This document shows, piece by piece, positions 6,842 to 12,035 of a stretch of DNA of 12,035 nt. Both the position numbers and the translations under genes were made by a program. Location of the stretch: assembly GCA_964407825.1 (NCBI GenBank), contig CAYOXD010000100.1, positions 1 through 12,035 on the forward strand, written 5' to 3'. Origin of the DNA: CAYOXD01 sp964407825 (GTDB taxonomy: Bacteria; Desulfobacterota; Desulfobacteria; Desulfobacterales; JAFDDL01). Numbering within the stretch: position 1 is the stretch's first letter; each line of letters begins with the position of its first letter. The notes under the pieces were generated by a model that worked only from the letters and a program-made list of their open reading frames with translations, was not told the DNA's origin and ran no database searches.

Positions 6842-7180
6842 ATGTTTGGCATCGGCATGCCCGAAATGATACTGATCCTGGTCGTCGCGTTGCTCGTGAT
6901 CGGCCCCAAAAAGCTCCCTGATCTCGCCAAATCGCTCGGTCGCGCCATCGGCGAGTTTCGCAAAGCCGCAACTGACATAAAGGATTCCATATCGGCGGAA
7001 AGCGATGTGTCGAGTGTGAAAACCTCCTTCGAAAACCTTGGCAAGGAGACGACGCCCCCGGCCGATAGAAAATCAGAAACCGCTGAAACCCCGTCCCACG
7101 GCCCGTCGGATCAAGCGTCGAGCTCCGAACACCAGGATGGGGAAACTCCCCCCAGGGAATCCGGGAAATCCCCTGATTGA
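6842..7180 (+). CDS. tatB: Twin-arginine translocase subunit, TatA/TatB family (TatB-like)
   Basis: This is a single-span inner-membrane subunit of the Tat pathway, which exports folded cofactor proteins. The protein opens MFGIGMPEMILILVVALLVI, a short hydrophobic span with Glu8 near its start as in TatB, then GPKKLP and an amphipathic helix LAKSLGRAIGEFRKAATDIK. The tail after about residue 60 is low-complexity, rich in Ser, Glu, Pro and Thr, and surely disordered. Length (112) is within range for both TatA and TatB. The MFxIG...E opening favours TatB, but many bacteria label this form TatA, so the paralogue is uncertain. The ATG has GGAG seven bases upstream. Its TGA overlaps the tatC ATG by one base, so the two are coupled. 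No second TatA-like gene is in the window. Confidence 0.87.
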   Translation: MFGIGMPEMILILVVALLVIGPKKLPDLAKSLGRAIGEFRKAATDIKDSISAESDVSSVKTSFENLGKETTPPADRKSETAETPSHGPSDQASSSEHQDGETPPRESGKSPD

Positions 7181-7941
7181 TGGCCGATATGAAAGAAGAC
7201 GACAAGATCCCCTTCACCGAGCATTTGGAGGAGCTGAGGAAGCGGCTGATCATCTGTTTCATTGCGGTGGGGATCGGCTTCGTTGTCTCTTACTGCTTCA
7301 AGGAAAAGCTCTTTGAAGTGCTTACGCGGCCCCTGGTTTCCGTGATGAAAAACGGTGAAACCCTCATTTTTACCGGCTTGCCGGAGGCCTTCCTCGCCTA
7401 CCTCAAGGTCTCACTCATAACGGGCATCGGTCTGGCCTCACCGGTCATTATGTACCAATTCTGGAAATTCGTGGCCCCGGGCCTCTATAAAAAGGAACGC
7501 CGGATCCTGATTCCCGTGGTACTTATGTCCACCGTGTTTTTCGTGGGAGGCGCCCTGTTCGGATATTTTGTCGTGTTTCCGATCGGGTTCAAATTCTTCA
7601 TGAGCTTTGCCACCAAGACCATTCGTCCCCTGCCCTCCATGCGGGAGTACCTCTCCTTTGCCTCCACCCTGCTGCTGGCCTTTGGCCTGGTGTTCGAACT
7701 GCCGCTGGTCATCACCTTCATGGCACGCCTGGGGATCGTCACCGTCCCCTTCTTAAAGAAAAACAGGAAATATGCCATCCTGATCGCCTTCATCGTAGCC
7801 GCCCTCCTGACGCCTCCGGACGTGGGTTCCCAGATCATGATGGCACTGCCCCTGATGGTGCTTTACGAAATCAGCATTATCGGCGCCCGGCTTTTCTCGA
7901 AAAAGCCATCCGAGTCCGAACCAGAGCCGGAAGAAGGGTGA
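7180..7941 (+). CDS. tatC: Sec-independent protein translocase TatC
   Basis: TatC is the multi-spanning inner-membrane receptor for twin-arginine signal peptides. The 253-residue protein carries the cytoplasmic N-terminal motif HLEELRKR (15-22), SPVIMYQFWKFVAPGLYKKE (87-106) with E106 matching the signal-binding glutamate E103 of E. coli, GYFVVFP, EYLSF and LLTPPD (209-214). Six hydrophobic spans are evident and the tail ends in an acidic SESEPEPEEG. The start is the ATG at 7180, overlapping the previous TGA; a TTG one codon earlier is also in frame but less likely. The likely cargo includes molybdopterin enzymes, which fits the cofactor genes upstream; this is inference. Confidence 0.97.
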   Translation: MADMKEDDKIPFTEHLEELRKRLIICFIAVGIGFVVSYCFKEKLFEVLTRPLVSVMKNGETLIFTGLPEAFLAYLKVSLITGIGLASPVIMYQFWKFVAPGLYKKERRILIPVVLMSTVFFVGGALFGYFVVFPIGFKFFMSFATKTIRPLPSMREYLSFASTLLLAFGLVFELPLVITFMARLGIVTVPFLKKNRKYAILIAFIVAALLTPPDVGSQIMMALPLMVLYEISIIGARLFSKKPSESEPEPEEG

Positions 7942-7957
7942 CAATGGATTTCCATTG
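7942..7957 (+). other. Hairpin just after tatC
   Basis: CAATGGA and TCCATTG form a seven-base perfect inverted repeat separated by two bases, starting one base after the tatC stop codon. No T-run follows, so it is not a typical intrinsic terminator. It could mark the 3' end of the tat mRNA after processing. Its right arm overlaps the -35 of the next promoter candidate. Confidence 0.35.
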
Positions 7958-7983
7958 ACACGTGACAGGAGAACTGATAAAAA
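7955..7983 (+). promoter_or_regulatory. Candidate sigma-70 promoter upstream of the cytochrome c3 gene
   Basis: A perfect TTGACA (7955-7960) is followed after exactly 17 bases by TAAAAA (7978-7983). It is the best promoter match in the window. Transcription starting near 7990 would give the cytochrome gene a leader of about 215 bases. That leader holds a CTTCC/GGAAG hairpin at 7989-8001 and the dyads around 8105-8173. I see no credible ORF in the 7942-8205 gap. Confidence 0.5.
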
Positions 7984-8104
7984 TTTTCCTTCCGTGGGAA
8001 GAAAGACAACCAAGCAATCAAGGTGCTCAGAAGCCCTAGAAAAGGCCACTCCCAGGCCATTTCTGGAAAGAAAACGGCACAGGGGCAGACATCAGTTACC
8101 TCCT

Positions 8105-8173
8105 AGCTGAATTTCAGCTTTCCAGCAATGATATCAGGGAAGAAATACAGGACCTTTTTATGAGGGCATCATA
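8105..8173 (+). promoter_or_regulatory. Cluster of three dyads in the cytochrome c3 leader
   Basis: There is a perfect 15-base inverted repeat AGCTGAATTTCAGCT (8105-8119), a self-complementary TGATATCA (8129-8136), and TATGA-gggca-TCATA (8159-8173). They lie 33-100 bases before the cytochrome start. They could be operators or leader hairpins. None matches a regulator site I can name. Confidence 0.3.
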
Positions 8174-8205
8174 GATAACACCGTTTACAAAGGAGGAGAA
8201 AGAGC

Positions 8206-8679
8206 ATGAAAAAGAAATGGTTGTTGTATGTTGCGGTTGCCGTGGCCTCTGTTTTCATGGCTTCAGTGCTGTCAGCCAGAATGGTGGCGAAGGATGTCAT
8301 CAAGTTACAGGACAAGGCATATACCCATTACAAAAAGGGGATCATCGAATTCTCCCACAAGAAGCACAGCGTAATGTACGCCGAGAAATACCCCGAGCTT
8401 TTCAAGAACGGCTGTGGAGAATGCCACCACGACAAGAAGGGTCATCCCCTGACGAACCTGAAGCCTGGCGACGATGTCCAGCCCTGCATCGCCTGCCACA
8501 GCAAGCCGGGGATGGTGCCCAGGGTGAAAGGCATGCCGAAGCTAAATGAAAAGGAAAAGCTCACCTATAATGCCGAGGCGTATCACCAGAACTGCAAGGG
8601 ATGCCACAAGGCCTTCAACAAGGCCCACCACACCAAGGCCGCCCCTACCTCCTGCTCCAAGTGTCATCCCAAAAAATAG
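8206..8679 (+). CDS. Periplasmic tetraheme cytochrome c3 (class III cytochrome c)
   Basis: This small periplasmic electron carrier of sulfate reducers accepts electrons from periplasmic hydrogenases and formate dehydrogenases. An N-terminal signal peptide (KKK, hydrophobic run, LSA24) is probably cut after A24. Four haem sites are seen: CGECH (70-74), CIACH (94-98), CKGCH (130-134) and CSKCH (150-154). The c3 pattern of distal ligands is present as HKKH (H51, H54), H75 right after the first haem site, and H127, giving four bis-histidine haems. Unlike the common Desulfovibrio type I c3, whose second and fourth sites are CX4CH, all four are CX2CH here, and 15 residues separate HKKH from the first haem site. 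The mature protein is lysine-rich. A strong AAGGAGGAG ribosome binding site precedes the ATG. It ends in tandem stops (TAG TAA) before a strong terminator, so it appears monocistronic. Confidence 0.95.
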   Translation: MKKKWLLYVAVAVASVFMASVLSARMVAKDVIKLQDKAYTHYKKGIIEFSHKKHSVMYAEKYPELFKNGCGECHHDKKGHPLTNLKPGDDVQPCIACHSKPGMVPRVKGMPKLNEKEKLTYNAEAYHQNCKGCHKAFNKAHHTKAAPTSCSKCHPKK

Positions 8680-8711
8680 TAACACCCTGACCAAAATCGG
8701 GATCTGATAAT

Positions 8712-8749
8712 AAAAAAGGGCAACCGGCAATGCCGGCTGCCCTTTTTTT
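8712..8749. terminator. Strong bidirectional intrinsic terminator
   Basis: The stem GGGCA/TGCCC (8718-8722 with 8738-8742) continues, past one mismatch, into CCGGC/GCCGG (8724-8728 with 8732-8736) around an AAT loop. Six A's precede it and seven T's follow, so it works on either strand. It sits between the convergent cytochrome c3 gene (33 bases after its stop) and the dsr-side gene ending at 8837. The remaining 86 bases to that gene hold nothing I recognise. Confidence 0.93.
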
Positions 8750-8836
8750 AGCCTTGATCCCTCTATTACGGCCGCTACTGTTTGCACCGTTGCGCCGTGA
8801 GGAGAATCAAAGATCCCTTTATCTAAATTCCGCCCT

Positions 8837-10282
8837 TCATAGTTCACCACCCTTATACCGTGCAGCGGCCCGAACCAATCCCGGGGCCCATTCGGGAGTT
8901 CCAAGGGCGTGGACATGGGTGTAAGTGGCCAGCACGTTACGGAAGCAGGCGCCATCCCTGTCACCCACGAGGCCAACGCCACGGGTCATGGTAAAGGCCA
9001 GGTCCGACTCGCCGCCGCGCCATTCGAGAACACTGGAATAATGAAATTCGTGCCCCTTCAACCGGGTACCGATGGGGTAATAGGGGTTTTTGCCCGATAC
9101 CGTCACCTCGGTATATCCATGCCCCTGGGGACGGCGGTTGAAGCCGAACACGATGGGCAGAAGGCCGCACATGGGGAAAACGCCCTCCTCCAGAACCAGG
9201 GATTCCCCCAAATACATGAGCCCGCCGCATTCGGCATAGACCGGAAGACCGTCCATCGCCAATTGCTTGAGGCGCTCCCGGAACCGCTGATTTCCGGCGA
9301 GTCTTGCCGCGTGGGTTTCCGGAAATCCGCCGCCGATGTACAGCCCGTCCAGCTGCGGCAGGTCCTCCTGGGAGAGGGGAGAGAGAAAAACCGTTCTGGC
9401 CCCGGCGCTCTCGAGCGCCCCTATATTCTCGGGATAATAGAACTGAAAGGCGGAATCGCGAATAATACCGATGACAGGCCGGAGAGGATCCCCGGCCTCG
9501 CCGGCACTTCTCCCCTCCGGCCTGGAGGCATCGATCTTGGGTGGGGCGGCCGTCTTGTGTCCCCCGGCCCTCTCCGGCGGGGACCATCCCACAAGCTCCA
9601 GAATCGCGTCCAGATCGAGGTAGCGGCGGGCCAAATCCGCGGCCGCGGCCACCGAGTCCTTTGCCCAGGCATGCTCGTCCGTGGGCACCAGCCCCATGTG
9701 ACGTTCCGGAAAATCCTGACGGGAAAGCTTGGGAACGGCTCCTAGGACCGGCACCTTGCAGAATGTCTCGATGCTCTGGCGGATGCTTTTCTCGTGGCGG
9801 GCACCGGCTACGTGATTCAAGATCACCCCCCGGATCGCCACCTGCGGATCAAAGCCGATGCATCCCTGCACCAGGGCGGCCAGGGTCCGGGTCGCCTTGG
9901 TGGCATCCAGGCACATCAGCACCGGTGCCTGGAGCATCTTGGCCAACTCCGCCGTGCTGGTGGCGCCGGCCAGGTCCGAGCCGTCATAGAGGCCGCGGTT
10001 GCCCTCGATGACGGCCAGGCCGGATACGTCAGTATGATCCTGGAATGACTGTAAAAGTACTTCTCTGTCGATGAGGTGGGGATCCAGATTGTAGCAGGGC
10101 CGGCCCGCTGCAAGAGCAAGCCAGCCTGCATCAATATAGTCCGGACCCTTTTTAAAGGGATAGATGCCAATGCCCCGGTCTCTCAGGGCAGCGGCAATGG
10201 CAAGGGAGAGAAGGGTTTTTCCGGAACCGCCCCGAAGGGCAGTTACCATCACCTTCGGGATTTCCTCGATTTTCTTATGCAT
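8837..10282 (-). CDS. dsrN: Cobyrinate a,c-diamide synthase-like amidotransferase, dsr-linked (DsrN type)
   Basis: CbiA-family enzymes amidate corrin-type carboxylates using ATP and glutamine. The copy beside dsr genes, called DsrN, is thought to amidate siroheme for dissimilatory sulfite reductase. The N-terminal synthetase domain has the P-loop RGGSGKT (17-23), KKGPDYID (44-51), NLDPHLID and EGNRGLYDG (93-101). A Pro/Ala/Gly-rich linker (about 240-270) leads to a class I glutamine amidotransferase domain with YIGGGFPETHA, the nucleophile cysteine in YAECGGLMYLG (C352) and GHEFHYS. I start at the ATG at 10282; a GTG at 10300 is in frame and neither has a clear ribosome binding site. It follows dsrD by 59 bases with no terminator. 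It could instead serve B12 synthesis, but no other cobalamin gene is present. Confidence 0.88.
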   Translation of the reverse strand: MHKKIEEIPKVMVTALRGGSGKTLLSLAIAAALRDRGIGIYPFKKGPDYIDAGWLALAAGRPCYNLDPHLIDREVLLQSFQDHTDVSGLAVIEGNRGLYDGSDLAGATSTAELAKMLQAPVLMCLDATKATRTLAALVQGCIGFDPQVAIRGVILNHVAGARHEKSIRQSIETFCKVPVLGAVPKLSRQDFPERHMGLVPTDEHAWAKDSVAAAADLARRYLDLDAILELVGWSPPERAGGHKTAAPPKIDASRPEGRSAGEAGDPLRPVIGIIRDSAFQFYYPENIGALESAGARTVFLSPLSQEDLPQLDGLYIGGGFPETHAARLAGNQRFRERLKQLAMDGLPVYAECGGLMYLGESLVLEEGVFPMCGLLPIVFGFNRRPQGHGYTEVTVSGKNPYYPIGTRLKGHEFHYSSVLEWRGGESDLAFTMTRGVGLVGDRDGACFRNVLATYTHVHALGTPEWAPGLVRAAARYKGGEL

Positions 10283-10341
10283 AGGCAAAAAATTGGGCAC
10301 CGGGCGGATCCGGAAAGGCTGCTCTCCCTGACAGTGGCGCT

Positions 10342-10578
10342 TTATGCCTCGTCTTCGGCAGCGGCCTGTTTCCCGGCCCCCTTGAGTCCGTACATGGACG
10401 TGCTGCCGCTGGACCAGTATTCCAGGGTACCGTCCTGAACCAGGGCGTTTACCAGCTTTTTGGCTTCACGGGGTTTGAGTTCCAGAATATGGGCAAGATC
10501 GTTGAAATAGAATTTGCTCTTTCCCTTTTTCTTGGTCAGTGCTTCCACGACTTTGGTTTTGGCTTCGGCGAGATCCAT
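10342..10578 (-). CDS. dsrD: Dissimilatory sulfite reductase-associated protein DsrD
   Basis: DsrD is a small cytoplasmic winged-helix protein found with dsrAB in sulfate reducers. It has been shown to act as an allosteric activator of DsrAB rather than as a DNA regulator. From the ATG at 10578 it has 78 residues, exactly the family length, with KSKFYFNDL, REAKKLVNALVQDGTLEY, the signature WSSGSTSMYGLKGAGKQAA and an acidic end. AAAGGA lies upstream of this ATG at proper spacing. A longer frame from 10632 would add 18 residues but would run through the intercistronic hairpin and has no support. It sits between dsrB and the dsrN-type gene on the same strand. Confidence 0.96.
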   Translation of the reverse strand: MDLAEAKTKVVEALTKKKGKSKFYFNDLAHILELKPREAKKLVNALVQDGTLEYWSSGSTSMYGLKGAGKQAAAEDEA

Positions 10579-10598
10579 CGTTTCATCCTTTATGGGAG

Positions 10599-10631
10599 TG
10601 GGTTCGGGCATCCCGCAGGCGCCCGAACCCA
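10599..10631 (-). other. Stable intercistronic hairpin between dsrB and dsrD
   Basis: An 11-base perfect inverted repeat, TGGGTTCGGGC (10599-10609) and GCCCGAACCCA (10621-10631), encloses an 11-base loop. It fills most of the 70-base dsrB-dsrD gap, with the dsrD ribosome binding site just beyond it. No U-run follows in the direction of transcription, so it is more likely an mRNA-stabilising or partially attenuating structure than a full terminator. Confidence 0.75.
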
Positions 10632-10648
10632 ACGTTAATCATCCGAAA

Positions 10649-11797
10649 TTAGAACTTGAACTGTGAGGTGTGCCGCCAGGTGTAATAGGCCGGATCACGG
10701 AAATCATCGATCAGATGATGGGTAAATTCAAGCTCACATTTTTCAAAGAACCGTTCCCAACCGATTCTCTCGGCCCATTCGCCCAGACGCTCATATTTAT
10801 TGGCACCAGAAGCATAGGCTTCGACGATCCGCTTGATGGTGTCGGTCATGGTCGGCCAGCGGGGCACCTCGTTCGGGATGAAGGCCACGACGACCTTGGA
10901 AAAGGTCGGCCGGCTGACGCGGTTGGACACCTTGCCGCCGACCATCAGCACGATCCCGTCACCTTCGGTATCGGCCAGGGGCAGGGAGGGGCACATGGTG
11001 TAGCAGTTACCGCAGAACATGCAGCGTTCTTCCTTGATGGCCACGCTGTTGACCTTCGTGCCGTCGGCAAGATCGACCTTGCTGGGGCGGATGGCCGCGG
11101 TGGGGCAGGCAGCGATGGCAAGCGGCACCTCGCACATCTTGTCCAGGTACTCATGGTCGATCATCGGCGGCTTGCGATGATAGCCCAGAATGGCGATATC
11201 GGAGCAATGGACCGCACCGCACATGTTCAGGCAGCAGGCCATGGAGACCCGGAGGTGGGCCGGCATGCGATGGTTTTTGAAATCATCGAAAAGAACGTCC
11301 ATGGTGGCCTTGACCGTACCGGAGGCATCGGATGCGGGGGTATGACAGTGGATCCAGCCCTGGGTATGGACGATATTGGAGATACCGGAGCCGGTGCCGC
11401 CAACGGGGAATTTGTAGCTGCCGCCGTCAAATTTGCGACTTTCCAGGTCTTCGATCAGAGGCTGGACCTTGGACTTTTTATCCACCATGAATTCGATGTT
11501 GTTCCGGGTGGTGAAGCGCACGTAACCGTCACAGTGCTTCTCGGCGATCTCGCAGATCTCGCGGATATGCTCGGTACCCATCAGACGGGCGCCGCCGGCG
11601 CGAACGGTATAGAGCTCATCGCCGCTTTCGGCCACATGGACCAGGACGCCGGGTTGCAGGATCTCGTGATACAGCCATTTCCCCTTGTTCTTGGCGATGA
11701 CGGGGGGGTAAAATTCATCGTATTTTCTCGGGCCGATGTCGGAAATCCGGTTCTTCATCGGTTCGTTCGGATCGTATCCAGAAGAAATAAAAGCCAT
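10649..11797 (-). CDS. dsrB: Dissimilatory sulfite reductase beta subunit
   Basis: DsrB forms the catalytic heterotetramer with DsrA and reduces sulfite in the cytoplasm, the energy-yielding step of sulfate respiration. The 382-residue protein has the siroheme-coupled [4Fe-4S] ligands C151 (WIHCHTPASDASG), C188, C189 and C193 (SMACCLNMCGAVHC). These are the same positions as in characterised Desulfovibrio enzymes. An inserted ferredoxin domain follows, with C231 (AACPTAA) and C259/C262/C265/C269 (CMFCGNCYTMCPS). The C-terminus (YYTWRHTSQFKF) is complete. The start ATG at 11797 has AGGAGG immediately upstream, overlapping the dsrA stop region. Nothing indicates a reverse (oxidising) form: dsrD lies next to it, which is typical of the reductive type. 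Confidence 0.99.
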   Translation of the reverse strand: MAFISSGYDPNEPMKNRISDIGPRKYDEFYPPVIAKNKGKWLYHEILQPGVLVHVAESGDELYTVRAGGARLMGTEHIREICEIAEKHCDGYVRFTTRNNIEFMVDKKSKVQPLIEDLESRKFDGGSYKFPVGGTGSGISNIVHTQGWIHCHTPASDASGTVKATMDVLFDDFKNHRMPAHLRVSMACCLNMCGAVHCSDIAILGYHRKPPMIDHEYLDKMCEVPLAIAACPTAAIRPSKVDLADGTKVNSVAIKEERCMFCGNCYTMCPSLPLADTEGDGIVLMVGGKVSNRVSRPTFSKVVVAFIPNEVPRWPTMTDTIKRIVEAYASGANKYERLGEWAERIGWERFFEKCELEFTHHLIDDFRDPAYYTWRHTSQFKF

Positions 11798-11808
11798 TTT
11801 TCCCCCTC

Positions 11809-12035
11809 CTATCGTAGATGGTGTTTTCTGAATTCAGTCACATCCCGCTCGAAGCCGCCCGGTACCTCATCGGCCTTCCAGAAGATGTACGGATTATGAC
11901 GCGGTTCCTGCACGTGCTGCGGTGCCGCCTTGATGCCCGTCACTTCGAGCAGCTTCTGGAAGCCCTGGCGCTTGATCAATTCACCGACGCGTTCGCGGTT
12001 CTTGCCCTCTTCCATCCACCAGTCCCAGATGTTCT
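11809..12035 (-). CDS. dsrA: Dissimilatory sulfite reductase alpha subunit, C-terminal fragment (partial at window edge)
   Basis: The last 74 residues of DsrA are present; the gene enters from the right edge and its catalytic cysteine motifs lie outside the window. The visible part reads WDWWMEEGKNRERVGELIKR, then FQKLLEVTGI, PQHVQEPRHNPYIFWK, EVPGGFERD and the C-terminal KHHLR, closely matching DsrA of sulfate reducers. The TAG stop is followed 11 bases later by dsrB, with its AGGAGG ribosome binding site starting within the stop region, so the two subunits are co-translated. Confidence 0.98.
   Translation of the reverse strand, partial: NIWDWWMEEGKNRERVGELIKRQGFQKLLEVTGIKAAPQHVQEPRHNPYIFWKADEVPGGFERDVTEFRKHHLR

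Noticed and set aside
7863..8060. 65-codon minus-strand frame with a hydrophobic start, overlapping the tatC end and the following gap
   Set aside because: There is no ribosome binding site before its ATG, and most of it is antisense to tatC.
10579..10632. Upstream extension of dsrD by 18 residues
   Set aside because: The extension runs through the intercistronic hairpin, while the internal ATG has a good ribosome binding site and gives the exact family length.
10670..11899. Long open frame (409 codons) on the plus strand opposite dsrB
   Set aside because: It is a shadow of the highly conserved dsrB codon pattern; the product is low-complexity and crosses the dsrB-dsrA boundary.

Overview
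The window comes from a sulfate-reducing bacterium, most likely a Desulfobacterota (deltaproteobacterial) member. It holds the end of dsrA, a complete dsrB, dsrD and the dsr-linked cobyrinate-diamide-synthase-like gene (dsrN type). It also holds a tetraheme cytochrome c3 of the kind used in sulfate-reducer periplasms. The DNA is GC-rich and densely coded, and I see no insertion sequence, CRISPR array, rRNA or tRNA.

Layout. Positions 1-3595 read on the minus strand. From their 5' end they encode MoaB/MogA (molybdenum cofactor), a sodium:neurotransmitter-symporter-family transporter, a Memo-family protein whose start overlaps the transporter stop as ATGA, and the N-terminal third of glutaminyl-tRNA synthetase, which runs off the left edge. 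A 220-base divergent region (3617-3840) separates these from a plus-strand block: a short putative leader ORF, mobA, a divergent moaE-like gene, moaC and the lytic transglycosylase mltA. A promoter-like site then leads into a Tat pair, a TatA/B-family subunit and tatC. After a 264-base non-coding stretch with a good promoter match and several dyads comes the cytochrome c3 gene, closed by a strong bidirectional terminator (8712-8749). From there to the right edge everything is minus strand and transcribed toward the terminator: dsrA (C-terminus only), dsrB, a stable intercistronic hairpin, dsrD and the cbiA/dsrN-type gene.

How the parts may fit together (inference from known physiology). Molybdenum cofactor genes supply Mo/W-pterin enzymes such as formate dehydrogenases. 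Tat exports such folded cofactor enzymes to the periplasm. Tetraheme cytochrome c3 takes electrons from periplasmic dehydrogenases and hydrogenases. The Dsr proteins carry out the terminal sulfite-reduction step in the cytoplasm, with the dsrN-type amidase modifying the siroheme. The window therefore reads as a respiratory-maintenance neighbourhood plus some housekeeping genes (glnS, mltA), not a mobile or defence island.

I found no wholly new multi-gene system. The points most worth a second look are the 11-bp hairpin between dsrB and dsrD, a 20-codon ORF with a strong ribosome binding site that ends in ATGA overlap with mobA, a moaE-like protein lacking the usual HRxG signature, and the coupled transporter-Memo gene pair.
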